Source of the DNA: an uncultured Bacteroidales bacterium
GTDB taxonomy: Bacteria; Bacteroidota; Bacteroidia; Bacteroidales; Paludibacteraceae
DNA: 64,000 bases
Assembly: GCA_900317345.1 (NCBI GenBank)
Contig: ONGK01000009.1
Coordinates: forward strand, 1 to 64,000
Direction of reading: 5' to 3'
Shown here piece by piece: positions 27,683 to 35,789 of this stretch (positions are counted from its first letter, which is position 1; every line of letters starts with the position of its first letter). The position numbers and the translations under genes are program-made. The notes beneath the pieces are model-generated. The model was not told the origin of the DNA. It worked only from the letters and a program-made list of their open reading frames with translations, and ran no database searches.

Positions 27683-27982
27683 ATGACCTTTACAGAGTTC
27701 TGGACAACCATCAAAATACGCAAATGGGGTAAGTATGTAGTCACACTGCTGCTCTTTCTGGCGGTATTCCTGTTTATCGGCGACCAGAGTGTCATTCAGT
27801 TCGTGAAGCGAGGACAGGAAATTCGGCATCTGGAGCAGCAACGGAATATGTACCGCGAGGGAACGGAGAAAGCGCAACGGGAACTGCAGACACTCCACCA
27901 TCCGGACAGTCTCGAGCGTTACGCGCGCGAAACATATTATATGCACACGCCTAACGAAGACATCTATTTAGTGGAAGAGTAA
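27683..27982 (+). CDS. FtsB/DivIC-like septum formation initiator protein
   Basis: 99 aa: cytoplasmic basic N-terminus, one membrane helix (about 18-38), then a coiled coil (IRHLEQQRNMYREGTEKAQ) and the conserved end SLERYARETYYMH. Fits the septum-formation-initiator family that links FtsL and FtsQ in the divisome. Confidence 0.85.
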   Translation: MTFTEFWTTIKIRKWGKYVVTLLLFLAVFLFIGDQSVIQFVKRGQEIRHLEQQRNMYREGTEKAQRELQTLHHPDSLERYARETYYMHTPNEDIYLVEE

Positions 27983-27983
27983 T

Positions 27984-28151
27984 ATGAAAACATCTACAAT
28001 TATATTAATCGTCGGCATGGTTATCCTGGCCGTCGGAGCAGGATTGAGCATCGCTAAAATCGAGCCATGGGCAGACTATGTGCTCATCGCGGGTGCCGCA
28101 GTAGTCATCGCACGCGGATTTGTACGCAACCACGAGAAAGATGATCGATAA
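27984..28151 (+). CDS. Small hypothetical two-helix membrane protein (55 aa)
   Basis: Starts 1 bp after the FtsB-like stop (ATG at 27984) and overlaps the ruvC start by 11 bp. Two hydrophobic helices (TIILIVGMVILAVGAGLSI; YVLIAGAAVVIARGF) are joined by a short loop, ending in a charged tail HEKDDR. The tight packing between two conserved genes supports a real gene. Function unknown. Confidence 0.7.
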   Translation: MKTSTIILIVGMVILAVGAGLSIAKIEPWADYVLIAGAAVVIARGFVRNHEKDDR

Positions 28152-28773
28152 ACTCCGTAAGGAACATATCATCTTAGGCGTGGACCCGGGCACGCTGTTT
28201 ATGGGTTACGCGGTCCTTAAGACGGTCGGGCAACAGGTGGAAATCCTGGAGTTTGGCGCGTACGACGTACACAAACTTGAAGGACAGTACCCGCGGCTGC
28301 AGAAGGAGTTTTTCTTCCTGCAGGAACTGATTGACAAGTACCATCCGACATGCCTGGCCATCGAGACGCAGTTTGTGGACAAAAACCCGCAGACGATGAT
28401 AAAAATCGTACACGCGCAGGGCGTGGCAATCGCAGCCGCACTAAGCAAAGATGTGCCGATTTACGAGTATTCGCCGATGAAAATCAAAATGGCGATTACC
28501 GGCAACGGACATTCCACCAAAGAGCAAGTGGCAGGCATGCTGCAGCGCTTCATGCACATTCCCGATGAGCAGATGCCCAAGAAACTGGATGCCACCGATG
28601 CGCTCGGCATTGCATACTGTCATTTCCTCCAACTCGGCCTCCCCTCTTCTGGGGATGGTGGAGCCAAGGACTGGACGACTTATGCCAAGCGTAAAGGGCT
28701 GACTGACAAAGAACTAACCGGACCTAACGCACAACTGATGGCTGCGCTCGCTTCCGTAAAAAAGAAAAAATAA
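28141..28773 (+). CDS. ruvC: Crossover junction endodeoxyribonuclease RuvC
   Basis: 210 aa from the ATG at 28141. RNase H fold: the first catalytic Asp in ILGVDPGT, Glu in CLAIETQFVDKN, and the C-terminal acidic pair in KKLDATDALGIAYCH. Resolves Holliday junctions with RuvAB. The C-terminal 45 residues extend past the usual core and include a palindromic DNA insert (28639-28663, encoding LPSSGDGG). Confidence 0.93.
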   Translation: MIDKLRKEHIILGVDPGTLFMGYAVLKTVGQQVEILEFGAYDVHKLEGQYPRLQKEFFFLQELIDKYHPTCLAIETQFVDKNPQTMIKIVHAQGVAIAAALSKDVPIYEYSPMKIKMAITGNGHSTKEQVAGMLQRFMHIPDEQMPKKLDATDALGIAYCHFLQLGLPSSGDGGAKDWTTYAKRKGLTDKELTGPNAQLMAALASVKKKK

Positions 28774-28793
28774 TCATTTTTCTATCCCTAAAA

Positions 28794-28825
28794 TTTGGTA
28801 GTGTCAAAAAAAAGCACTACCTTTG
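28794..28825 (+). promoter_or_regulatory. Promoter of the ferredoxin gene
   Basis: TTTG (28794-28797), 20-bp spacer, TACCTTTG (28818-28825); the ATG follows 35 nt downstream. Confidence 0.78.
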
Positions 28826-28859
28826 CATCGAAAATTGGAAAATTTAAATTATTAATACT

Positions 28860-29024
28860 ATGGCTTACAAAATTTCAACTGACTGCATTGCTTGCGGCAC
28901 GTGTATTGATGAATGTCCGATGGGTGCTATCTCGGAGGGCGAGCACTATTCGATTGACCCGGAAATTTGTACCGAGTGTGGTACGTGCGCAGATGTGTGC
29001 CCGAGTGGCGCTATCAGCCTCTAA
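28860..29024 (+). CDS. 2x[4Fe-4S] ferredoxin (54 aa)
   Basis: Two CxxCxxCxxxCP motifs (CIACGTCIDECP and CTECGTCADVCP) identify a bacterial-type clostridial-like ferredoxin, a low-potential electron carrier for anaerobic metabolism such as pyruvate:ferredoxin oxidoreductase. It is monocistronic, with its own promoter and terminator. Confidence 0.95.
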   Translation: MAYKISTDCIACGTCIDECPMGAISEGEHYSIDPEICTECGTCADVCPSGAISL

Positions 29025-29042
29025 ATGACCGGAGAGGATTAT

Positions 29043-29083
29043 TAAAAAAGTTCTACACCAATGCGGTGTAGAACCTTTTTTTT
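29043..29083. terminator. Bidirectional terminator between ferredoxin and CYTH genes
   Basis: Perfect 10-bp stem GTTCTACACC / GGTGTAGAAC with a 5-nt loop, A's on the left and eight T's on the right. Serves the ferredoxin (+) and probably the convergent CYTH operon (-). Confidence 0.9.
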
Positions 29084-29546
29084 ACATGTTAGCGTTGTAG
29101 TATTGCGGCTGGCCTGTGACCTCTTCTCCCAGCCATGCCGGTTTCTCGTAAGGCTCGTGCTCGTCGCCAAGTTCCAGCTCCGCAAGCACCAGTCCGTCCA
29201 GCCGGCCATGGAACACATCCACTTCCCAGCATCGGGGCTCGCCCTTATAGGGAGGAGCAGGGATAATATACCGCGTCTTGGAGATTACGCCGGGCATGCA
29301 AATCTGCAGCATCTCGCGGGCATCGGAGGCATCAATCTCACGCTCCCATTCAAACCGCGCCAGCCCTTCCCGCAGCATTCCGGACTTGATAGTGAGGAAG
29401 GCTTTCTCGTCGCGCAGCCGCACACGGATGGTCCGTCCCGGCTCTTTGCACAGATAACCTTGCTCTATCTCGTAACTCTTGGTCGCCTGAGCCTTGAAAG
29501 CATCGGAAACAACCAAAAACTTGCGTTCAATTTCTGTGTTTTGCAT
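29082..29546 (-). CDS. CYTH-domain triphosphate tunnel protein
   Basis: 154 aa starting with the ExExK signature (EIERKFLV). Further tunnel residues are in RTIRVRLRDEKAFLTIK, FEWEREI and WEVDVFHGRLDGLVLAELE. Short bacterial CYTH proteins bind triphosphates; known activities are inorganic triphosphatase or CyaB-type adenylate cyclase, and the substrate cannot be told from sequence. Confidence 0.88.
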   Translation of the reverse strand: MQNTEIERKFLVVSDAFKAQATKSYEIEQGYLCKEPGRTIRVRLRDEKAFLTIKSGMLREGLARFEWEREIDASDAREMLQICMPGVISKTRYIIPAPPYKGEPRCWEVDVFHGRLDGLVLAELELGDEHEPYEKPAWLGEEVTGQPQYYNANM

Positions 29547-29566
29547 AGAGTTCTCTTTCTATGAAA

Positions 29567-30262
29567 TCAATGTATCGGGAAATCGAAATACGTGTCCGGG
29601 TAGGGCTCGTTCGCTAAGGTAAAATGCCACCATTCGCTGTCCAGGCCCTCAAATCCGTGCCGGAGCATAGCATCGCGCAGGATAAGGCGGTTCGTGCTCT
29701 GCATATAAGTCAGCGGTCGGTAGTCCGGATGGCTCTCAACGCCGAACCAGTCGAACGGCGAACCCATGTCCAGTTCTTTTCCGGTCGCTTCTTCCACGAG
29801 CGTCAGGTCCACTGTTGAACCGCGCGAATGGCTGGAGCGGGCGTAGATGTAGCCTTGCTCAAAAAGCTGACTCTTGTCCACCATCGGATAGAAAATCGCT
29901 TTCATCGTGGTGTCCTGTACATCCTCCGCCCAGCGGATGAAATGGTTGACAGCACGTTGCGGACGGTAGGCATCCCAAATCTTAAGACGATAGCCTTTCG
30001 CCTTCAGTTCATCGCTCACTTCGCGCAGAGACTTGGCTGCCTCACGCGTAATCAAGGCCAACGGACGCTCATAGCCGTCAATGCGCGCACCGACGAAGTT
30101 GTACGTGCTGTAATAGCGGATTTCCAAAATCACATCGGGCACAGCTTCGGTCACTTCTACGAAATCCGAGCGGTCCTGAGTGGGGTCTGTGGGCTTCGCC
30201 GCCGTGCGTTCGCAAGCGGTCAGCAGCACCATGGCCAGCAAAGTAAAAATCAGTTTCTTCAT
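29567..30262 (-). CDS. D-Ala-D-Ala dipeptidase (VanX/DdpX-like) lipoprotein
   Basis: 231 aa with lipobox LLTAC. Zinc-site motif SSHSRGSTVDLTL (SxHxxGxxxD) and EWWHF supply the His/Asp/His ligands and catalytic Glu of the M15D family. Hydrolyses D-Ala-D-Ala in the periplasm, typically for peptidoglycan recycling rather than vancomycin resistance when no vanHA genes are near, as here. Its ATG overlaps the VWA gene stop (ATGA). Confidence 0.9.
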   Translation of the reverse strand: MKKLIFTLLAMVLLTACERTAAKPTDPTQDRSDFVEVTEAVPDVILEIRYYSTYNFVGARIDGYERPLALITREAAKSLREVSDELKAKGYRLKIWDAYRPQRAVNHFIRWAEDVQDTTMKAIFYPMVDKSQLFEQGYIYARSSHSRGSTVDLTLVEEATGKELDMGSPFDWFGVESHPDYRPLTYMQSTNRLILRDAMLRHGFEGLDSEWWHFTLANEPYPDTYFDFPIH

Positions 30263-32088
30263 AAGAGTATTTTTTTAGTGTACCATTTTCCTTGTATATA
30301 GGTCTTGACAAAATAGACGCCATGGGGCAGCGTGTAGCGCAAATAGCCGTCTATATCGCCTTCATAAATCGAGATGAGTTTGCCGCTTACGTCCACCAGG
30401 TAATGGATGCCCTCGCCGTGCGGAATGGTCGGGTCAGCCTCTAAATCGCTCTGGCTGAACGGATTAGGGATAAACTGCTCATCTACCCTATCGGCATGGA
30501 TGCCGGACGATGGCGTACATGCTACCATGGCGGAAAACTCCACGATGGTGCGAACCAACATGTCGTTGAGGTGCTCCACTTTCAGGCTGTCGGTCGTCGG
30601 TTTGAGATGCGTGTGACCGATGCCGCTATCGTCTGTCAGGAAGAACGACGTACTATTGGTCGCCAGGGCAATAGAGCGCAGCAGGTATTCCCCACTCTCG
30701 CCCAAACCGCTGCATACCACCGGCACGATGCGAACACCCAAAGCCGCGGCATTGAGCACTTGCTCGTGCAGTAACGCGAGGGTTGCCGAGTCGGTATGGC
30801 AAGGCGCATCCAAAATAAGGAACGCAATGCGCGCACGCGCGGACTCGTTCCAGCCTGCGCTATTCATTGCCGCCATCAACGCTTCCGGAACGGCCTCTTC
30901 GTAGTCGCCGCCGCCGTTGGCCTCCTGTTTGTCAATGAATGCCTGGGTCGTCTTGATATCGTCCGTCAGACGCGAAAGGCGGGTGATATATTCGTCCGAA
31001 TGGTCACGGTATACAACCGCTCCTGTGCGGATATTGAGGCCGCCGGTCGCATCCGATGCACGCGCGATAACATCTTTCATCTCCGCTTGCAGATACCGCA
31101 ACTCATCGCCCATCGAACCCGTGGCGTCGAACACAAACATCACATCCACCTCATCGCCATGTTCGCACGGTTCATCCAGCACGAAGGTGTTCAACCCTTC
31201 GTATACATCTTTCGCTTTCTGCTTCTGGCCGTCCACAAGAAGGTAGAAATCCGCGTGCTTGCCGCAGAGGTGATTACCGATTAGTTGGTACCACAACTCC
31301 GCCTTGCCGGTATTGTCCGTCACGGCCTGGAAGAGGGTGTTGCCGGAATTATCGAGCAGACTCACGGCGCGCGATGCTATTGGATAGCCGTCTTTGTTCA
31401 TCACCTGTACGGTATAGCGATGCCGCGGTTCGATGCGCCAGGTCTTGACGAACTGAGCGTGCGTCTCGTCCAATATCTTCGGCCAGAAATACCATTTGGC
31501 GAAATCATTCACCTCTCCGGCTGTTAGCTTGCCTGCTTCGATATTGTTGGAAGCATAGCCTACCACCATAGACTCCATTTCTTCCGCCATTTCTTCCGGT
31601 ACCGCCGCGTCTGCTACAGCCATCGTCACAGCCATTTTCTCGGACATCGCCGCGCGGGGCTCAGCGCTCAATGAGTAAAACACATCGTCTGTTGTTCTGC
31701 GGGGAGATAAGATTCGTCCGTTATGCGTCTTCTCGCCTGTCGGAACAAGCCGCACAATAAGCGTCGAGTCATTCACCTTAAACCCCTTAAACTCCTTGAA
31801 CTCCTTAAACTCTTGAACCTTTAAACTCTTGTATCCTTCGCACGCCACTTGCAGCCTGTTCACGCCGTTCAGTTGCTCGGGTTTGAGCACGACGCGACCG
31901 TCGAAAGAAGTCGTATATACTGTCTTTCCGGCCGTCACTTGTGCGCCGTTCAGCAGAGCCTGCGTCGTGTCCATCACAAGGATGGTCAGCGAAGAAGGCA
32001 TCGCTTTCTGCGCCTTCCGGATACACGCATGGCCGTTCAACATGCCTGCAAACGCCATCGCTATCATCAGCAAAAGAGACTTTTTCAT
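30259..32088 (-). CDS. Secreted von Willebrand factor type A protein
   Basis: 609 aa from the ATG at 32088 (signal peptide MKKSLLLMIAMAFAGM). An N-terminal CNA-B/TonB-box-like beta domain (about 35-120) contains a KEF triplet repeat from 9-mer DNA. The VWA domain spans about 315-490, with MIDAS DATGSMG and RIAFLILDAPCH. The C-terminus (GVYFVKTYIQGKWYTKKIL) looks like a type IX secretion sorting domain. Probably a metal-dependent adhesion or scaffold protein at the surface. Longer reading-frame extensions upstream of 32088 overlap the divergent helicase promoter and are rejected. Translationally coupled to the VanX-like gene. Confidence 0.8.
   Translation of the reverse strand: MKKSLLLMIAMAFAGMLNGHACIRKAQKAMPSSLTILVMDTTQALLNGAQVTAGKTVYTTSFDGRVVLKPEQLNGVNRLQVACEGYKSLKVQEFKEFKEFKGFKVNDSTLIVRLVPTGEKTHNGRILSPRRTTDDVFYSLSAEPRAAMSEKMAVTMAVADAAVPEEMAEEMESMVVGYASNNIEAGKLTAGEVNDFAKWYFWPKILDETHAQFVKTWRIEPRHRYTVQVMNKDGYPIASRAVSLLDNSGNTLFQAVTDNTGKAELWYQLIGNHLCGKHADFYLLVDGQKQKAKDVYEGLNTFVLDEPCEHGDEVDVMFVFDATGSMGDELRYLQAEMKDVIARASDATGGLNIRTGAVVYRDHSDEYITRLSRLTDDIKTTQAFIDKQEANGGGDYEEAVPEALMAAMNSAGWNESARARIAFLILDAPCHTDSATLALLHEQVLNAAALGVRIVPVVCSGLGESGEYLLRSIALATNSTSFFLTDDSGIGHTHLKPTTDSLKVEHLNDMLVRTIVEFSAMVACTPSSGIHADRVDEQFIPNPFSQSDLEADPTIPHGEGIHYLVDVSGKLISIYEGDIDGYLRYTLPHGVYFVKTYIQGKWYTKKILL
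31778..31813. repeat. 9-mer tandem repeat in the VWA gene
   Basis: TTAAACCCC TTAAACTCC TTGAACTCC TTAAACTCT; four 9-nt units read on the minus strand as EFKEFKEFKGFK. Confidence 0.75.
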
Positions 32089-32154
32089 ATCCGTTGATTT
32101 TAATAATAAAATCTCAACAAATAATGTGCCAAAGCAAAAAAAATCTCTTCGCTC

Positions 32155-32185
32155 TTGCATATTTCGGAAAAAAGCAGTACTTTTG
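32155..32185 (+). promoter_or_regulatory. Promoter of the RecD-like helicase gene
   Basis: TTG (32155-32157), 20-bp spacer, TACTTTTG (32178-32185). The ATG at 32194 lies only 8 nt past the box, predicting an almost leaderless mRNA. Confidence 0.78.
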
Positions 32186-32193
32186 CACACACA

Positions 32194-33624
32194 ATGCTTG
32201 AGGATTTTATCATAGGACGTATTAAGAATGAATTGCCCTTCGAGCCCAATGCGGAGAAAGAAGGTCTGTTCAAGGCTTTGGGGGCGTTTCTCGTGTCGCG
32301 GGACGAGCGCAAGGCCTTCATCCTGCGCGGATATGCCGGAACGGGAAAGACAAGCGTTGTGAGTGCGCTTGTACGGGCGTTGCAAAGCCTCAAGCAGCCT
32401 TGCGTCCTGCTCGCCCCTACAGGACGGGCCGCTAAAGTGCTCAGCCGCTTTTCGGGAGAACAGGCGTACACCATTCACAAGAAGATTTACCGCCAGAACC
32501 AACTGGGCGTCGAGGCTTTTTCGTTAAGCGACAATCTGCATAAGCGCACGCTGTTCATCGTTGATGAAGCGTCCATGCTCAGCGGCAACCGCGATAACAG
32601 CACGTTCGGCAGCGGATGTCTGCTGGACGACCTGGTGAAGTACGTCTATAACGGGCAAGGATGCAGCCTGTTGCTGCTTGGCGATGATGCCCAGTTGCCG
32701 CCTGTCGGTAGCCTGAAAAGTCCCGCTCTCGATGCCGACTTTATGGCGCATACCTATCGGCTCTCTGTGACCGGTTATCAGTTGTCCGAGGTCGCCCGGC
32801 AAGCGCTCGACAGCGGTATTCTGCGCGAAGCAACACGTATCCGCCAACTCATCACCCCATTCTCCATTAACCATGAACCATTAACCATGAACCCTGCCCC
32901 ATTAACCATCCACCCCAACGGCTCCGACATCATCCAAGTGCCCGGCGATGAAGTCATCGAGACGCTGGAGCAGAGCTGGCGGACGGTCGGAGCGGAAGAC
33001 ACGCTCATCATCGCACGTAGCAACAAGATGACGAACCTCTATAACCAAGGCGTCCGCGCACGCATCTTATGGAAAGAGGATGACCTGTCCAACGGCGACC
33101 GACTCATGGTCAGCAAGAACAACTATTTCTGGGCGCAAGAGTACACGGACCTTGAGTTCCTCGCTAATGGCGACATGCTGGAAATCACGCGCCTGACCAA
33201 CCGCCATGAGATGTACGGTTTTAACTTCGCGAAAGCGGCCTTGCGCTCGGTGGATTATAACTGGGAGATTGAGGCGCTCGTTTGGCTGGATACGCTCACT
33301 ACCGACAGCCCCGAAGCCAATTTCGCGCTCCAAAAAGAACTCTTCGCCCGCATCGCAGAGGACTTTCCGGAGATTCGCAACAAGAAAGAACTCGTCAAGC
33401 GAATCTACGAGTCGCCGTATTACAACGCCCTGCAGGTCCGTTTCGCCTATTGCGTTACCTGCCATAAGGCGCAGGGCGGCCAGTGGAAACATGTCTATAT
33501 AGACACCGCAGGCATCGGAGAAGACGAGCAGCGAATGGCTGACACCACCGAACGCCGTGAATACCTCCGTTGGCTCTACACCGCCCTCACACGTGCCACT
33601 GATAAGATCTTTCTTCTCCGCTAA
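32194..33624 (+). CDS. RecD-like ATP-dependent DNA helicase
   Basis: 476 aa from the ATG at 32194, chosen because the promoter -7 box would lie inside any longer frame. Walker A is GYAGTGKTS (near residue 45), Walker B FIVDEASML, motif III LLLGDDAQLPPVG, and the UvrD_C_2 end is TCHKAQGGQWKHVYID ... WLYTALTRATDKIFL. SF1B helicase resembling RecD2/Dda; probable role in DNA repair or replication restart. Residues about 222-241 are encoded by a 7-mer repeat run and form a loop-like Pro/Asn segment. Confidence 0.9.
   Translation: MLEDFIIGRIKNELPFEPNAEKEGLFKALGAFLVSRDERKAFILRGYAGTGKTSVVSALVRALQSLKQPCVLLAPTGRAAKVLSRFSGEQAYTIHKKIYRQNQLGVEAFSLSDNLHKRTLFIVDEASMLSGNRDNSTFGSGCLLDDLVKYVYNGQGCSLLLLGDDAQLPPVGSLKSPALDADFMAHTYRLSVTGYQLSEVARQALDSGILREATRIRQLITPFSINHEPLTMNPAPLTIHPNGSDIIQVPGDEVIETLEQSWRTVGAEDTLIIARSNKMTNLYNQGVRARILWKEDDLSNGDRLMVSKNNYFWAQEYTDLEFLANGDMLEITRLTNRHEMYGFNFAKAALRSVDYNWEIEALVWLDTLTTDSPEANFALQKELFARIAEDFPEIRNKKELVKRIYESPYYNALQVRFAYCVTCHKAQGGQWKHVYIDTAGIGEDEQRMADTTERREYLRWLYTALTRATDKIFLLR
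32857..32912 (+). repeat. Eight-unit 7-mer repeat inside the helicase gene
   Basis: CCATTCT CCATTAA CCATGAA CCATTAA CCATGAA CCCTGCC CCATTAA CCATCCA; eight consecutive 7-nt units encode a segment (SINHEPLTMNPAPLTIHP) absent from the conserved helicase motifs. Confidence 0.85.
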
Positions 33625-33641
33625 CTCCTCCCTGGTAAACT

Positions 33642-33685
33642 ATAAACCTTATATAAAGCTCATATAAACCTCATTCAAGGCTCAT
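33642..33685. repeat. 11-mer degenerate tandem repeat
   Basis: ATAAACCTTAT ATAAAGCTCAT ATAAACCTCAT TCAAGGCTCAT; four 11-nt units in the spacer after the helicase gene. Confidence 0.75.
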
Positions 33686-33794
33686 ATGAATAAAACTATA
33701 TAATTTTCACATCGCGCAGATACTACAGGTATGTGGAACATGCAAGTCTTTTGCATTAAAAGACCATAAAAATGCAGAAAAATGGCATACACTA

Positions 33795-33825
33795 TTGTGT
33801 ATGTCAGTTTTTTTTAGTAACTTTG
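33795..33825 (+). promoter_or_regulatory. Promoter of the lipoprotein/OmpA operon
   Basis: TTG (33795-33797), 20-bp spacer, TAACTTTG (33818-33825). The ATG follows 56 nt downstream. Confidence 0.75.
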
Positions 33826-33880
33826 CGGCCAAATTTGAAAACACAATTTTTATTAATAACAAACAATTATCTGTAACACA

Positions 33881-35773
33881 ATGAAAAAAAGTTATTTACA
33901 CGTTTTTTCTGTGCTAACAACGGCGCTCGTAATGCTGGCGGGATGCCGCTCAGAGATTCAGTTGGACAAGATTGATCCGACCATCGAGGCACAGATGAAA
34001 CTGGCGCTACCTGTGGGTAGTTTTTCAGCCAAAGTAAGTGATTTCTTGAAGACCAATGACTCGGCCGAGTTCTACATCGACACTGTGGGTGGCAAGAACG
34101 TAGTTACTTGGCATCGCTCATTCGAGTACGAGAAGAAAATCACGGATTTTGATTTCAGCGGAAAGATTGGAGGCAAGTCGTATTATGTAGACATTTACAA
34201 GCAGCTTGCCAACGTGTGGGTTAACCCGGGAGGAGGATTAGCGCCTCAAAAACTGATCCAGAACGACTCCATCAATCTCCCGGCTGGGTACACCTATACC
34301 GGCAGGATGGATATATCGATATCGCTGATTCTTAAGGATTTGAACAAGCCGGGCATCAAGCAGCGTCTGGATAGCGCGCAGATGGATAGCGCTCGCTTCT
34401 CTATCGAGCTGTCCAAGCAGGACTTCGAGGATCTCGACTGGGCTTGGATTGACTCCATTAAGCTCGATTGGGGCACGAATATCACGCATATCCCGAGCCA
34501 AGTGATTACTGTGTACGAGAAGGGAGGACAAGGATCGGGATCGCCGGCACAAAAGAAAGTGCTCTCCCTCAAGAACTTCACGCTGGATATGGTTAAAGAC
34601 CATGACAAAGCCGCGGGTTCTGACAACGTGGTGGATAGCGTGAGACTCATTGCTACAGTGGTATACACCATTCCGGGAGACACACACAAACGCATTACAC
34701 AGAATTCCGGTCTGAACTGCGATTTCGAGGTTGAGCATCTTGACCCGAAAGCATTCTGGGGATGGTTCATCGACAAACCTGCATACTACGAGGAAGCGCT
34801 GGACATTAAGTACGACCCGTTCACATTCCTCAACGGTGCAACGCTGCCGCTTGCTAACCCGCGCATCGACGCAACGCTCCAAACCGCGGTGGCTGGAAAC
34901 ATCGACTTTATGATTGACTACATCTACACGCTGGATAGCGCCAGTGGCAAGCACCCCGCTACATGGAACGGAGCGGAGAATAAGACCTACCACTTCACGC
35001 AGAAAGACGGTTGCATCGACCCGAAGACTAGTGCGTTGACCGATCTTACCAATCTTCAATTCTACGTGGATGGATCGCCGGAGAATGGTAATATTGATGA
35101 GTTGATCAAAGAAATGCCGCGTAAACTGGCGTACAGAGTGGGCGTAACATTCGATAGCGCCTCCACCCCGCAAATCCGCGTGGCGGCCGATGCTATGCTC
35201 AAGGCCACAGCAACGGCTAAAGTGCCCATCGAGTTCCACAAGGGTCTGAAAATTGACTACACCGACACCATCAAGGGTATCAAACTGGAGCAAGCCAGCA
35301 TCGACTCCCTCCTGAAAGAGGTGAACTGGGTTGACTCGCTCAAGACCACGAATGTAAACGTATTCCTCAATATCGAGAATAGCATTCCGTTTGAGATTGA
35401 AGCTACGTTCTACTGCCTTGACGCAGACAATAACCCGATCATGGACCCGAACGACCCGTCGAAACTTTGGAGAATCTTCGATCCCGAGACGCTGACGCTG
35501 GCTGGTGCTACGTACGAACCGGGAACCCATAATATTATCCCTGCGCGCAGCGTAAGCAACTGTCCGATGACCAAAGAGAAACTGGATTTGTTCCCCAAGA
35601 TCAAGTCGATTGTATACTACGGCAGACTCAATGATGACGCGCTGCAAAGTCCGGACATGCTCGGTGCACAAATCACAGGAGACAACAAACTCAAAGTGCG
35701 TCTTGGCCTGACCGCCGATATTGATGCGTACATCAATCTGGCGAATGTCAATGTAAAAGATGCTAAATTATAA
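33881..35773 (+). CDS. Large hypothetical outer-membrane lipoprotein
   Basis: 630 aa with lipobox MLAGC (Cys22). The remainder is a beta-rich, Asp-rich extracytoplasmic protein with no recognised domain; several stretches of the form L.ATV(V/A)Y.I and similar suggest repeated sandwich modules. It lies 16 bp upstream of the OmpA/TSP3 protein and shares its promoter, so the two probably act together at the outer membrane. Function unknown. Confidence 0.75.
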   Translation: MKKSYLHVFSVLTTALVMLAGCRSEIQLDKIDPTIEAQMKLALPVGSFSAKVSDFLKTNDSAEFYIDTVGGKNVVTWHRSFEYEKKITDFDFSGKIGGKSYYVDIYKQLANVWVNPGGGLAPQKLIQNDSINLPAGYTYTGRMDISISLILKDLNKPGIKQRLDSAQMDSARFSIELSKQDFEDLDWAWIDSIKLDWGTNITHIPSQVITVYEKGGQGSGSPAQKKVLSLKNFTLDMVKDHDKAAGSDNVVDSVRLIATVVYTIPGDTHKRITQNSGLNCDFEVEHLDPKAFWGWFIDKPAYYEEALDIKYDPFTFLNGATLPLANPRIDATLQTAVAGNIDFMIDYIYTLDSASGKHPATWNGAENKTYHFTQKDGCIDPKTSALTDLTNLQFYVDGSPENGNIDELIKEMPRKLAYRVGVTFDSASTPQIRVAADAMLKATATAKVPIEFHKGLKIDYTDTIKGIKLEQASIDSLLKEVNWVDSLKTTNVNVFLNIENSIPFEIEATFYCLDADNNPIMDPNDPSKLWRIFDPETLTLAGATYEPGTHNIIPARSVSNCPMTKEKLDLFPKIKSIVYYGRLNDDALQSPDMLGAQITGDNKLKVRLGLTADIDAYINLANVNVKDAKL

Positions 35774-35789
35774 TTAGGAGGGCACAGAT

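Noticed and set aside
29567..30262. Vancomycin-resistance (vanX) gene
   Set aside because: No vanH/vanA-type ligase or vanRS genes are nearby; a lipoprotein dipeptidase of this type is common in peptidoglycan recycling.
32089..32502. N-terminal extension of the VWA protein frame upstream of 32088
   Set aside because: It would overlap the divergent helicase promoter and coding region; the ATG at 32088 begins a proper signal peptide.
34238..35671. 477-codon open frame antisense to the large lipoprotein gene
   Set aside because: Shadow of a real gene; no start signals and no recognisable domains.
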